Source of the DNA: Portulaca oleracea
Taxonomy: Eukaryota > Streptophyta > Magnoliopsida > Caryophyllales > Portulacaceae
NCBI GenBank assembly: GCA_029582165.1
Contig: CM055868.1
Location: 17,848,391-17,912,390 of the forward strand
Reading direction: 5' to 3'
Length of the DNA stretch: 64,000 nt
The notes below the pieces were generated by a model. That model was not told where the DNA came from. It saw only the letters and a list, made by a program, of their open reading frames with translations, and did no database searches. Position 1 is the stretch's first letter. Each line of letters begins with the position of its first letter. Below, one piece after another: positions 44,835 to 55,475 of this stretch. Both the position numbers and the translations under genes were made by a program.

Positions 44835-45869
44835 ATGGCCTCCATGTCTTATTGTTCAGGCAAGCATGATGTCCTTTTTTCCCCTAAACCCAAACCCAAA
44901 CCCAAACAAACCTTCGAGGAGACTCTTCAACGTATCGAAGAGAAGGTTCGAGAAGTTCAACGTCGAATGGGTGACTTACTCTGCGCTACGACCCCTACGC
45001 AACTAGAGTCATTGAAAAGTGATCATGGTATTTCAACTCGGTCTCCTAGAACTCACCATAATGGTTATTCGAGGTATTTCGATGATTATCGACATGGTGG
45101 TTCTCAAGCTAGGAGAATGGACGAGAAGGTTACTTCATGGCCTTCTAGGAAGGGAAGTGCTCACTCTTGGAGAACGACTTCATCCAAAGGAAGTCCAACT
45201 TCCAAGCAACCCAAACCATCTTCCCGAGCTCATAAGGAAAGTGCGGAATATCTTCGGAAGCTCAAGGGTAGAAAATTCTTCATGTGTCCGGTTTATGGCC
45301 ATTACCAAGCCCTATGCCCTACGAAGATGGTTGATAGCTCCAAAGCAAGTGAGGTAGCCACACTGGAGGCTCCAAAGACTAGTGTTGAGGTTCGCGCGCA
45401 AGAAGGGGAGAGTTCGACTCCTAGGCGATCCTTTATCTTGACCAAGGATTCCCGAGATAACTCTCAACGGAAGAATATTTTCCAAACTCGGTTCACCATC
45501 GGTGAGAAGGCAGCCAAGGTCATCATCGACGGTAGGAGTTGCACCAACTTGGCCTCTACCTACATGGTTGAGAAACTCCAATTGCCAGCCTCGGCTCATC
45601 CTCAACCGTATAGCTTGCAAGGGCTAAAAGATGGCGGTGACTTCGAGGTAACTCAACAAGTTTTGGTTTCTTTCTCCGCTTGGTCTTATGAGGATAGTGT
45701 TCTTTGTGATGTTGTCCCCATGGATGCTTGCCATTTACTACTTGGTAGACCTTGGCAATTTGATCGGCATGTTATCTACGACGGCCGGAAGAACACCTAC
45801 ACCTTCTCAATGGGAGAAAGAAAAATCAAACTCATTCCTTTACCCCCTCTCGAAACCAATTTACCATAA
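44835..45869 (+). CDS. Gag C-terminal region and aspartic protease of the gypsy derivative
   Basis: One open frame of 344 codons. An upstream in-frame ATG at 44802 exists, but the one at 44835 (MASMSYC...) is likelier. The N-terminus has a charged helical stretch (RIEEKVREVQRRMGDLL). The capsid core is missing. A degenerate zinc knuckle (FMCPVYGHYQALCP) precedes the protease domain: 'NIFQTRFTIGEKAAKVIIDG', 'SCTNLASTYMVEKL', 'VLCDVVPMDACHLLLGRPWQFDR'. The catalytic triplet region reads IIDGRSC where the family has IDGGSC. The missing capsid and polymerase mean this frame cannot support movement alone, although it lacks stops. Confidence 0.75.
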   Translation: MASMSYCSGKHDVLFSPKPKPKPKQTFEETLQRIEEKVREVQRRMGDLLCATTPTQLESLKSDHGISTRSPRTHHNGYSRYFDDYRHGGSQARRMDEKVTSWPSRKGSAHSWRTTSSKGSPTSKQPKPSSRAHKESAEYLRKLKGRKFFMCPVYGHYQALCPTKMVDSSKASEVATLEAPKTSVEVRAQEGESSTPRRSFILTKDSRDNSQRKNIFQTRFTIGEKAAKVIIDGRSCTNLASTYMVEKLQLPASAHPQPYSLQGLKDGGDFEVTQQVLVSFSAWSYEDSVLCDVVPMDACHLLLGRPWQFDRHVIYDGRKNTYTFSMGERKIKLIPLPPLETNLP

Positions 45870-46470
45870 GCCGGGGTGGGAAGTGAGAAGAGAAACCTCC
45901 AAAAGAGTGAAACACGGGATGAGAGTGTTTTGAGCAAAGGAAAGCCACATTGGGCTTTACTTTTGTGAAAAAGCGACCTTAGTGAGGTCGAGCGAACCTT
46001 AGCTCCACAGAAATTTCCAACCTCCCTCCCTTGTCCCTCACCCTTACCCAAAACTCCTACCAGGCTCCGTATAGAGTTCCTCAGTGTTGAGTCTTGCTCA
46101 CTCACTCTCGAGCCTCGCCATTAAGTTGACTTGCTTGACGACACGTCCATGGCTACTCACCCGAGCTCTATTACTTCCACATCGAGGTTGAACGAGGAAG
46201 AGGTTGTCTCCATTAGCCTTGACGCCGAGCTCTCATGTGACGAATTCCTTGTTGCTTTCAACAAGTTGATGGGTGCTAGGCGTGTTTGGGTCCTTCATGA
46301 AGTTGACTTGGCCCCTCCTTTCCGCCAGAATTGCTAGATGTTTTAGAAGGACGGGTTGATGAGCGTCACTCTACTTCAACTGTTGGAGTACGTGCTTTTG
46401 GGTCTACACGGGTATCCGATAATTTTGAACCCCAAGAGTTGAGGACAACTATTTTCGAAGAAGGGAAGTA
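45870..46470 (+). other. 3' part of the gypsy derivative, unassigned
   Basis: Two short frames (46131-46337, 46331-46561) have no recognisable domain. They occupy the place where pol would be in a full element. Confidence 0.45.
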
Positions 46471-47461
46471 TGAACCGTATGGGAATCGCTACATTTTGGT
46501 TCGTCTCTATCGGACCATTCCTGAGCCTTCTAAGGGGCTTTGGAACCATCGGCAAGAATAAACACAATGTGGTGAAGGCGTTCCAAGGCTTGAAAAGGGC
46601 GTGCCTTCACTCTTTTGATAATAACTCCTTCAATACAACTTCGATAGACTTCAAAATTTGGGAGCTTAAAGTACACACCGAGAGCTTTCCATCGATACCT
46701 TATGGGCCTAAAACGGAGCCCGGATGAAGAAGTTATGCACATTTGAAGTCCACAGAAAAAACTGCCTAGAAAGGTGTCGCGCCCGCGACACTTTAGGTCG
46801 CACCCGCGACCTCTCTCTGCATGTCCCCGTTGTCAGCGCCGATTTCCAGACGGTTGTTGCACCTGCGACCTCCCCCTGCCTTGTTGCTGCAGCCGCGCCA
46901 TCTCTCTAGTCCAATCGGTCGTCGCATCCGCGACGTTCCTCTGCCCTGTTGCTGCGACGCGTGACTTTTGTGTCCAAATGTTGTGTTTTGTTTTAATTTT
47001 CCCCATTAGTATGAATACCCCCTCCCCCCTTTAGCTTGTTTTTGGAGATAGATTTTGATGATTAATGTTTAGGAGTTAGACTCAAGAAAATTCCTATCAA
47101 TTAGAGAGTTTGTAATTGTTGGTTTTCAAATCATATTGCAATGAAAGCTAATCCTTTGGGTGGAAGTTACTTTGTGATTTCTCTTCTTTGTGAGTGGGTG
47201 TTTATCATCTACCCTTTGTAAGATTTCTTGGGTGATTCAATACTTTTTTCTTGTGGGAGATCCTTGTGCAAGTGTTTGAACATCTAAGTTTAATTTGGTG
47301 AGATTTCTCTCTTTAGAATTGTCCATATCTTTTAATTTCATTTCTATCTCCCTTAATCCATAAACCCTAAAAATTGGTTCATAGTGTTTATGAGTTCTAT
47401 GGGTGGATTTCCATCATCCACATGTTTGTTTAGACCCTAGGCTTACGCGCATTCCTCTCCA
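46471..47461 (+). repeat. Right LTR of the gypsy derivative (991 bp)
   Basis: Starts TGAACCGTATGG directly after a purine-rich tract and ends CTCTCCA. The full-length form compared with the left LTR. Contains several GTCGC(A/G)CCCGCGAC-like words at 46775-46960. Confidence 0.85.
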
Positions 47462-47520
47462 ATTATCCTCAAAATCATCCAGACCTTTGGCATTAATTAA
47501 AACACGATCAATACAGGAAC
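47462..47520 (-). pseudogene. LINE endonuclease fragment between two insertions
   Basis: Minus strand encodes 'CIDRVLINAKGLDDFEDN', the DRVL block near the end of LINE endonucleases. The same domain continues at 51285 on one side and at 43619 on the other. Confidence 0.75.
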
Positions 47521-50500
47521 TGTAAAACCCCGAAAAATCCAAAGATGTTAACTGTGACGTCGTTAGTAAATTAGGTTTGACTTCGTTATTTATTATTATT
47601 CGTTTGTGTTTATTTTTGCTAACACTTGAGCTCGTAGGATCGTGAGAGACTAACAAGGGTATATCGGTAATTTCATGGGTTTAGTATGATTAGTTTTACT
47701 CTTTTTATTATTATTATTACTATTAATATTATTGAGTTATGTGATTAATTTTGTGAATATTATTTGCTATGTGATTACTATTACTATTAATATTATTATT
47801 AGTATTATTATTATTATTGTTGTTATTATTATTAGTTGTCTTTAGAAAATCAGATTTTAATTGTTTTAGTGTTGGGTTGGGCTAGGATTAGGATTAGACT
47901 AATTGGGTCCTAATTAAGTGGATAGTATAAAAACCTCTTTCTCCCTCCCTCAAACCCTAATCTTCAACCCCTAAACCCTAACCCTAGTCTTCCCCCTCTC
48001 CCATCTCTCTCTCCCCCTCCTCTCTGCCGCGCCCCAGCAGCCGCCCCCACCAGACGACCACCGCCGCAACCACCGCCGTCCACCGCAACCACCGCCCCTC
48101 CTCTCTCTCTCGATCTCCCTTTTCTCTCTTTTTCTCTCTTTCCCCCTGCCTCTGCTTCGCACTCGGCCCAGGCAACCACCACCAACGTCGACCACCTCCT
48201 CGCCGCCGCCTTTAGGACACCGCCGCATCGCCGGAAATCGTTGCTCAGTAGCCCGACAGGAGGAAACCTGAAGTTTGCTGCTGTTGTTGTCGTGCGAACC
48301 CTACTGTCGAGATTCGAACCGCGCCACCAACGCCACCGTTGTCTGCCCTGCTGTCGCCGCCTCTGCCCCTGCCGTCGACACCGCCCCGCCGGAAAACCGC
48401 CGCCCTAACCCTAACGTAAAACCCTAAGATTTTTCTTTAAGACCTTTCTTTTTCCTTCTTGTTCTGATTATTGTTATTATTATTGTATTATTATGATTGT
48501 ATTATTATTATTGAGTTATTATTATTAATGTTGTATTGTTATTATTCTTGTTTAAGTCTTGTAAATTTGGGTAATTAGGGGTGTAAATTATTAGGTTGTT
48601 GTTTGTAGCTAAATTGTTCTTGTATTGTTGTTATTTATATGTAATTTGTCTAATTCTTTATATGTAATCTTGTATGTTTAATTTGGTGTATTAGGGTTGT
48701 AATAGTTGTAGTAAAATTATTAATGTTAAATTGTTTGGTATATTTTGTTTTCATGAGAAATCATGTTTAGGGTTCATTCATGTGTTTTATGTGATGAATT
48801 AAATTATGTATATCATGCTTAGGAATTCTAAAGTTATTATTGTGTAGTGTTAGTATAAATCTTTCACAAGTTATTTATATGGTATTGTATGCAAATTTAT
48901 GTTAGGGTCGTTAGAAATATTCTAGGCATGAATTATGATTAGTATCGATGTTTATATATGTTATATGCTATTGTTTAATTAGTATTTGAGATTTTTCATT
49001 AAATTCGTATTCTTGAATGAATCTTGGAAAATGAATTAGTTGTGTGATTCTTGATTTTTTTTAGTTTAAGTGTTTATATGATCCTCATATATATTTTTTT
49101 TTTCATTCACATGTTCTTTATTTCAATCATGCTTAAGGTTAATCTTGTTAATAAGTTAGGTTGAGATTCTTGTTTATTAATTCTTGGTTCTTGATTGAAT
49201 CTTTGTTTAAAAGAAATTAGTTTTGTTTAGGATTCTTGATTGGTAGGTTGAATGTTTATATGTTCTTTATAATTTATTCATATGTACTTTAATTTATTCA
49301 CATGTTCTTTAAGACCTTTCTTGGTTCTTGATTAAGAAATTCGTACTTTATAATTATTCATGTTGTAAATAAAGGGTCTTGAAGTAGTATGCTTTAGATT
49401 TCATGTGTACGATAATGTTGTTAATGTTTCATGTGTTATATTTTGGTATTAGTGATAGAGAATTTGATGTTTGGACTTTAGATGGTTTATACTAATTACC
49501 TTGGACCCTAGCTACTGTTTTAGGCCCAAATTAGAACCTCGGGACCCAATGGTGAAAGTTAGAACCGAATTTATAATTTTAAATAAGAACCGGGATCGGG
49601 ACAGTTTCGTTAGTGTCTAAAGATCGGGTCACCACGGTTAGTGTAGTTGTCTTTTGATAGAACCCTTTGGACTGGAGCTTCCCTTAGATGTTAGCTTTAA
49701 TAGGAATTTTACGGACCGGACTTTGGAATTTTATAATTCGAGTTATACCCCGATTACCAGACCTAGGTCAGATCTGGACAGTTTGGGAAGATGACGGTTT
49801 TTGAGGACCTTAAAGCGTGTGTTGGGTCTCGAGTTCACTTAAGAGTTTTAGTAGACATCCCGAGGTTTCCGAAAAGTCCAAAACCAGACCCATAGGATGT
49901 CGGGAAGTCAAGTTACGACTCTTTTTATGTGGATGCTGTAATCTGTTTTGTTAATGCTTGTTATTAATAAAAGTGTTGTTGTGTAAAAGTGATGCTTTGA
50001 GCTGGTTATACGATTATTTGAAATGTGTTAGGTAATTTAAAGTGTAAATTCATGATTGATAGGAACCTATAAGGTTCCTAGGGGAGGGTTAGTTAGAAGG
50101 TAGTTAATACTAACTTCGAAGAGCGCGTTTTAATTAGAATAATTATTCTATTTTAGGCCCAAGCTAACTCGCGTCGTTAGTGAGCTCAAGTGTGTTCGTT
50201 TTTGCTGTGAAGTGAAGCTAACCACGTAATGTCTATGCTCTAATCCCCACCGGGATGCTCTTTAAATGTGTTTTAATGTTTTCTAATCTGTTTTGAGAAT
50301 TGCATCCCGAAAGGGGACTTTTGTGGAAATGTGACCATCTGTTTTGGATAACTACTTGTATTTGTTTGTGCTTTGATTTTATTGAGTTGAGAAACCGTGA
50401 TGGTCTTTTATAAGTAGTGTTGTTATTGGTTTTGATAACATGGGTTGGGATTGACTTGAGAGTTGTGAGCTGAGTTTGAATAATATACTAATAACTCAAG

Positions 50501-51284
50501 TGAAACGTTCAGCGGGTTTGTTCTCTGATGCCTTTGGTAGGGGGTTACTTTGATGCCTTTGGTAGGCGATTACTTTGATGCCTTTGGTAGGCAATTTTAG
50601 GCGATTACTTTGATGCCTTTGGTAGGCAATTACTTTGATGCCTTTGGTAGGCGATTTTTTATGCCTTTGGTAGGCGATTACTGATGCCTTTGGTAGGCGA
50701 TTATTATATTTATGCCTTTGGTAGGCGGTTACTTTGATGCCTTTGGTAGGCGATTGTTTTGATGCCTTTGGTAGGCGATTGTTTCTATATGGGATTTGAT
50801 ATCCCGCCCGCATAATAAAATGAATGGGTTGGGTTGAGGACAACAGTTGTGTGGGTTAAACGGTTTATTAAAAGGTTTGACTTGTTTCCCCTTCCTCAAA
50901 TGAATTGAAATGAACTTAACTTGTTTTTAACGTTAGGGTTAGACATTATTGAGATTTCCCCCTCATTTTTGAACTGTTTTGTTTTCAGGTGATGATCAAT
51001 ATGCTGGGGACGGGAATTAGAAGTGAGGACGACATGTCTAGGAGTCGTTAACTTTTGTTATGCTTCTTTTTGAAAGACTTGAAGTTAGTTCGAGGTTTAT
51101 TTCTAAGTATGAGTTTGTTAGTTGGTTGCCGTTGACAGACAGTCGTTGTTTTTTTTTCTTACCTTGTATTCCTTCGGGGATACGGCAGTGACACCCAATA
51201 AGAGTTTAAGTCTTCTGCTAAATTTTGTCTGTTAACATTAGTTTGACTTTGACTTTTCGATAATTGAATTTCCGGGGCGTTACA
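47521..51284 (+). mobile_element. 3.76-kb TG...CA element, probably a solo LTR of a Tekay/Del-like chromovirus
   Basis: Begins TGTAAAACCCCG and ends CGGGGCGTTACA, inverted at 10 of 12 positions. GGAAC flanks it on both sides (47516-47520, 51285-51289). It contains a TATA box (TATAAAAA, 47936-47943), a CT-rich leader with CCCTAAACCCTAACCC words (about 47968-47987), TTA-rich tracts and a minisatellite, but no recognisable protein. Very long LTRs with this kind of end are known from Tekay/Del elements; the family name is an inference. The Arg/Gly-rich frames at 47964-48228 (minus) are antisense of the GC-rich leader. Confidence 0.7.
50527..50785 (+). repeat. Minisatellite with unit GATGCCTTTGGTAGGC
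   Basis: Ten copies start at 50527, 50552, 50577, 50612, 50637, 50661, 50683, 50712, 50736 and 50761. The first 16 bp are almost invariant; the spacer (often GATTACTTT) varies so that the period ranges from 22 to 35 bp. Confidence 0.9.
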
Positions 51285-51425
51285 GGAACAAATTCTCTTG
51301 TTATGCCAAGTAAATTTCAAACTTGAGTGCTTCACCTCATAGATCAATTTATCAAAGAGAGCAATTTATCCATGATCATATGATGAAGAAGTTCAAGGAA
51401 TCTCACCAAACTCGACCAAATCCAA
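51285..51425 (-). pseudogene. LINE endonuclease fragment right of the insertion
   Basis: Minus strand encodes 'KHSSLKFTWHNKR', the FTW block of LINE endonucleases, up to the GGAAC duplication. It joins 'CIDRVLIN' at 47520 once the insertion is removed. Confidence 0.65.
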
Positions 51426-52560
51426 TTATGGAATGGGAGATAAGGTGATTGGCCAAGACCCCACAATAATATTAGGAGTATTTGGCCTTGGATTCCCTCT
51501 TTTAGGCACTTTCCTACTCTGAAGATTTTCATTTCCAGCAGCAGAATTTTGTGAGCCCCCAGCCACAAAAGTAGTATTCTCAGACTGACCAACTTTTTGT
51601 TTCCATTCTAGGGTGTTCTTCTTCTTCCTGCAATTCTCAGCTCGATGACCAAAATATTTGCATTCATAACATCTCACCGACCTCCATTCATACTCAATTT
51701 TCTGAGTATATGGAAAACCCTCCTCGTCATTCTATGGAACAGTAGCAAGGAATGAATGTTCAATATCCATTTTGACTAAAATTCTTACAAATCTCATCAT
51801 AGTCTTATCCTTTGTAACCACATCCGCCAAAAGAGGCTCTCCCAATAGACTCCCTATTTTGCTTAATTCGTCCTTGCTCCAAACCTTCCAGTTTAAACCT
51901 GGAAAATGCACCCAACTTGGCACAGAAAATTACTTATCAGGAACTACCGAATCATCTAGCGCCCAAGTTCCCATCAACAATGGCTTCTTATCAAAATAAA
52001 CCACATGTCTCCTGAGTATCTTATCTCTAGCTTCTATTGAAACAAATCGAAAGATAAAGATACCTTCCGGATGCCAGACAATCCTATCCAAACCCTCATT
52101 ACCTCAATTCTTCGAGCAAACAACTTCATTACAGATAAAGGAGGACGAGCTCCCAAAACAAAACTAATTATAGAGGATTCCCAAAAAGTTACCTCAGATT
52201 CAATATCTTCATACGAAAATTGTTGTGTCACAACACCATCAATCTCTAAAGGAGGAATGAAAGATAATCGCATTGGCTCAGAATCATAATCATTAGATGC
52301 ATTTTGATTCAAGTTTTCCTCCGATTCAATAACAGATAGTTCAAGTTCTGGATCATCATCCCCATAGTAATACGAAGAGGAGAGACCGAAGAACATATTT
52401 CCTCCTCTTGGACGATCGAACCTTCAATATTGTGATCAACATCTTCATCAAGATGAGTAGAGTTCGAAATCAACACTTCAGGCGATGAAAATTCAATGGA
52501 AATCTTCGATTTCTTGGCAGATTTAGCGGCTTTTTTCCTACCCCGCGATCGCCCAATAGA
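51426..52560 (-). pseudogene. LINE ORF1 (DUF4283 plus zinc knuckle)
   Basis: ORF1 binds LINE RNA. On the minus strand: a basic start (RSRGRKKAAKSAKKSK, about 52550-52500), an acidic spacer, the DUF4283 domain ('FVLGARPPLSVMK' at about 52180; 'SWVHFPGLNWKVWSKDELSKIGSLLGEPL' split over 51915-51830), then a CCHC knuckle 'CYECKYFGHRAENC' (about 51670-51630) and a Ser/Asn-rich tail. At least three frameshifts or stops separate these blocks. The layout is that of plant L1-type LINE ORF1. Confidence 0.75.
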
Positions 52561-53919
52561 GCTTCTCTCTCTAGGGCATATATAATCACCATAACTCGAG
52601 CCTTGATGGCGAGGATAGACCTCTTACTGCTGCATTAATTGATTTACTAGTTCTTGTAATTATATATTCCTCCATCTCTTTTTATTTGTCATTTCTTATA
52701 GGAGCACAGAAACTAATACTACCAAAATTTTAGGTAGAAATGTACTAGAATTACAAAAATAACCTCAAATATTGTTAAATTATTGGTTTCAAGAGCGACG
52801 GATCCAGACAATGAATTTAGGGGTGTCTAATTAATAATAACTACCATTACATCTATTTGCAAAAATAATCCCCCAATATTAACAGGCTATTTAAATTTTG
52901 TTATGAATAGTTGGGCTGTTGTATTAAATTGGATTCCTCTTACTAATATTTCGAGCCTTTTTCGGTGTCATCTCAACATAAATATACAATATTCTTCCAA
53001 TGTATGATAAATTATTTAAAAAAAATTCTGGACTAGAGATGTCCATGGACACCCCCAACCATAACACATATTCACCCATAGATTTCAAAGTAATTTATTA
53101 ATGGTAAAAGTAGTAAAAATATTATTATAAAGGTAAAAATGAAGAATAATTACAAAAATAAAAAGGGTAGTTAAATGAGTAATAACCAGGGAGGGAGTGT
53201 TCATCTGAGTGGGGATACTGCTTCATAATGTTTGGGCAAAGCTATGCACCGCAGATATTAATGTTTCATCATTTGGGTGGTAGTGCCTCGGTACACTGCT
53301 TTATATTAGATAATGTTTGGGCTGAATTATGCACCTCAACTGTTGACGTCTCCTGGCTCCCACCAAAAGTGTCATCGAGCAACATTGCTGATGAGTGATA
53401 AATAACGTTATAGAGCACTATACATAAATAAAATGATTGAAAAATAATACGCTACAAATTATTGATGAATTCACAATCCATTTTTTTTTTGTTGGTAAGT
53501 GAAAAAATATGGAGCCTTACAAATGGTTAAAGGGAAAATTACTCTCCAATGTTGTCCCAAGAAAAAAGACTTTTTTATTGAATTGTTTTTCTTAGGATAA
53601 GATGTTGCTATTAATCAAGGACTTTTGACCAAGAAAAACAATTTAGAATTATTTTTAAAGTTGGATATAGGTATGTCAAAAGTCAGATGTGACTTGAAAT
53701 GATGTAAACTAAGAAATTTAAATTGGATAAATACTTGTGCAAAATAATTCAAAACGCTACGTCTATTGGCGTGTTAACCCTGAAAATGATGGTGGTAAAC
53801 CAAGTTTTGGGCTAACATGAATAAATGTTGGACCAACACGCCATGAACACCTGCATTCAAATGCTAGTGACCAGCACAGGGTATGGGAGACAAAAATTTG
53901 AGTATATGTTATTCACAAC
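52561..53919. other. Non-coding; possible Stowaway-like MITE and degenerate repeats
   Basis: The words TTCCTCCATCTCTTTTTATTTGTC at about 52667 (given here as its family start) and GGGAGGGAGT at about 53189 could be the two ends of a degenerate Stowaway-like MITE, with 'cggatccagac...ggggtgtc' material nested inside. The flanks do not show a clean TA duplication. No gene seen. Confidence 0.35.
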
Positions 53920-54693
53920 TAGACCTGTCAATTCGGTCTGGCGGGTGAGTTTCGGGTAAATACGGGTTAAGTGTATTTCAGGTTCGGGTAAATAAAGGCG
54001 GTGTATTTCGGTTTTAGGTCAACCCAACGGGTTATAACTGCGACCTTTTTCTGTTTTTTCTCTTAAAAAAATGGTCTCTAAAAAACTACTTTTTAGACAA
54101 TATACATAATCAAATATGGTTATTTTTTAATAACGGTAGATTATTGTAATTATTTTAACTTAAATTAAAGAAATAACAAATAAATGAATTGCACTTAGAG
54201 CTGGCAAAATTTTGTCTGACCTGAATTCCTAAATTGCCCGACCCAGAAAAATCTGGGTCTGGACATAGATTTTTTGTCCGAATTTTGATACTAACCGAAT
54301 ATTCGAACACAAAGTTTTTCTTTTTCTATTGCCCGAACCTGATTTTGACTCGAATTTAGGTACGTCTGAATTGTCCGACCCGATCCGATCCGAAATAAAA
54401 TTGAGTCCGGACATGAATTTTCTTCCGAATTTTGACATTATCCGAATTTATCCGGACCCAATTTTTTGCCAACGTTTGTTGCGCTTATAGTTTAATATTT
54501 AAAAGTTCCAATGAAAGTTCACAAATTCTAATAGAGTTAAACTTAAAAAAATAATTTTTCAGTTCTAACGGGCACGTCGGGTTTGACCAACTAATTTTCT
54601 GGTTTGGTGTATTTCTGGTTTAGTTGAGAAAATCGTGTTCAAAACCCAGAAATTTCTGGTGGGTTCGGATCGGGTCAGAAATTGCTAAGTCTA
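53920..54693. mobile_element. hAT-like MITE carrying a nested hAT-like MITE
   Basis: Starts TAGACCTGTCAATT and ends AAATTGCTAAGTCTA, inverted at most positions. Flanks are TTCACAAC and ACCACAAC (6 of 8 identical). Internal sequence is full of 'gggtcggatcgggt'-type phrases. A second element occupies 54197-54478. Confidence 0.65.
54197..54478. mobile_element. Nested hAT-like MITE
   Basis: Starts AGAGCTGGCAAAATTTTG; the right end contains TTTTTTGCCAACG. Flanks TTGCACTT (54189-54196) and TTGCGCTT (54479-54486) agree at 7 of 8 bases. The 69-codon frame on the minus strand is repeat-derived. Confidence 0.6.
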
Positions 54694-55099
54694 ACCACAA
54701 CGGACCTCAACTAGGTTAAAATCATATGAGACATGTAGTTAAGGTGTTGGTAATGGTTAACCCAAGAAGTAAGGGTGGTAAACCCAGTGATCAGTTCTGC
54801 GTAAACCTAAACAAATGCTAGGTTAACACGCTTAATTCACAAATAAACAAAAAAATTATAAATAATAAAAACAATTGACATCTACAGTATATCTAGGCAA
54901 TGATGACCTATTGGACCTATACAAAGAATCAAACTGTAAATATTTTCTTGGTCAAATGTGGTTTCATTGATGGCAACACCTTATTGTAAGAAATATCCAT
55001 CAATGAAAAGTCCTTTGTGTATTCAACACCAAAGAATAATTTTCCCATGATTAAATTCTCCCACCATACATATTTATCATCACTGAGTCTTGCCTTAGC
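54694..55099. other. No gene recognised
   Basis: AT-rich sequence between the hAT MITE and the RNase H fragment; possibly the 3' end of the same LINE remnant, but without a poly-A tract I can identify. Confidence 0.35.
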
Positions 55100-55475
55100 T
55101 AATCAATTAGTCGCTTGATTAGTGCTTCTCTAAAAATGTGAGAAATTTAACTACAATTCACGTCAACCATAAAGCCTTAATATCTAATAAATTATAAATC
55201 TCTCATGGAATGACACAAACTCCATTAATCGCATCAATCAACACCTTATTGTCACTCTCCATGATGATGTTCTTCAACCTACAAACTCGCATCTCTTTCA
55301 ACGTATGATGCAATGCCACTACTTCAACAACAAGAGTAGGAGCTCTGCCAAGATTAATGAGTGTCTCACCACCACCACACCTCTCCCATTACGAATAATA
55401 TACCCACTAGCCACACTGTCAGAGGATCTTGAACTATCGAAGTTGATTTTGAAAACATCTCCCTAGGTGCCTCCT
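55100..55475 (-). pseudogene. RNase H fragment of a plant LINE
   Basis: Minus strand encodes 'VFKINFDSSRSSDSVASGYI' (first catalytic Asp), then, after a frameshift, 'RLKNIIMESDNKVLIDAING' (Asp in MESD) and 'EIYNLLDIKALW'. This is the RNase H module found at the end of many plant LINE ORF2 proteins and related host genes. Several stops are present. No RT sequence is visible upstream, so the fragment is isolated or its LINE is too decayed to read. Confidence 0.65.

Larger units (their letters stand above)
43620..47461 (+). mobile_element. Non-autonomous Ty3/gypsy derivative (gag-protease only)
   Basis: Left LTR 43620-44159, primer site from 44160 (TGGTCTTAGAGC, similar to the initiator-Met site), leader, gag/protease frame (44835-45869), unassigned tail, polypurine tract (GAAGAAGGGAAG at 46457-46468) and right LTR 46471-47461. 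RT, RNase H and integrase are missing. It interrupts the LINE. Flanks AATAG and ATTAT do not match well, so the target duplication has decayed or the borders are a base off. Confidence 0.8.
41226..52560 (-). mobile_element. LINE (non-LTR retrotransposon), broken by two LTR elements
   Basis: On the minus strand: ORF1 (52560-51426), endonuclease remnants (51425-51285 and 47520-47462), ORF2 RT (43619-41460). It is interrupted by the GGAAC-flanked element (47521-51284) and by the gypsy derivative (43620-47461), which sit only about 60 bp apart in the endonuclease region. The N-terminal endonuclease is deleted between the ORF1 zinc knuckle and 'FTWHNKR'. No poly-A end is visible. Confidence 0.8.

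Noticed and set aside
47968..47990. Interstitial telomere repeat
   Set aside because: Only a few CCCTAAA-like words in a CCCTAA-rich leader; too short and common in plant leaders.
47964..48228. Arg/Gly-rich frames on the minus strand
   Set aside because: Antisense of the CT- and GC-rich leader inside the 3.76-kb LTR-like element.
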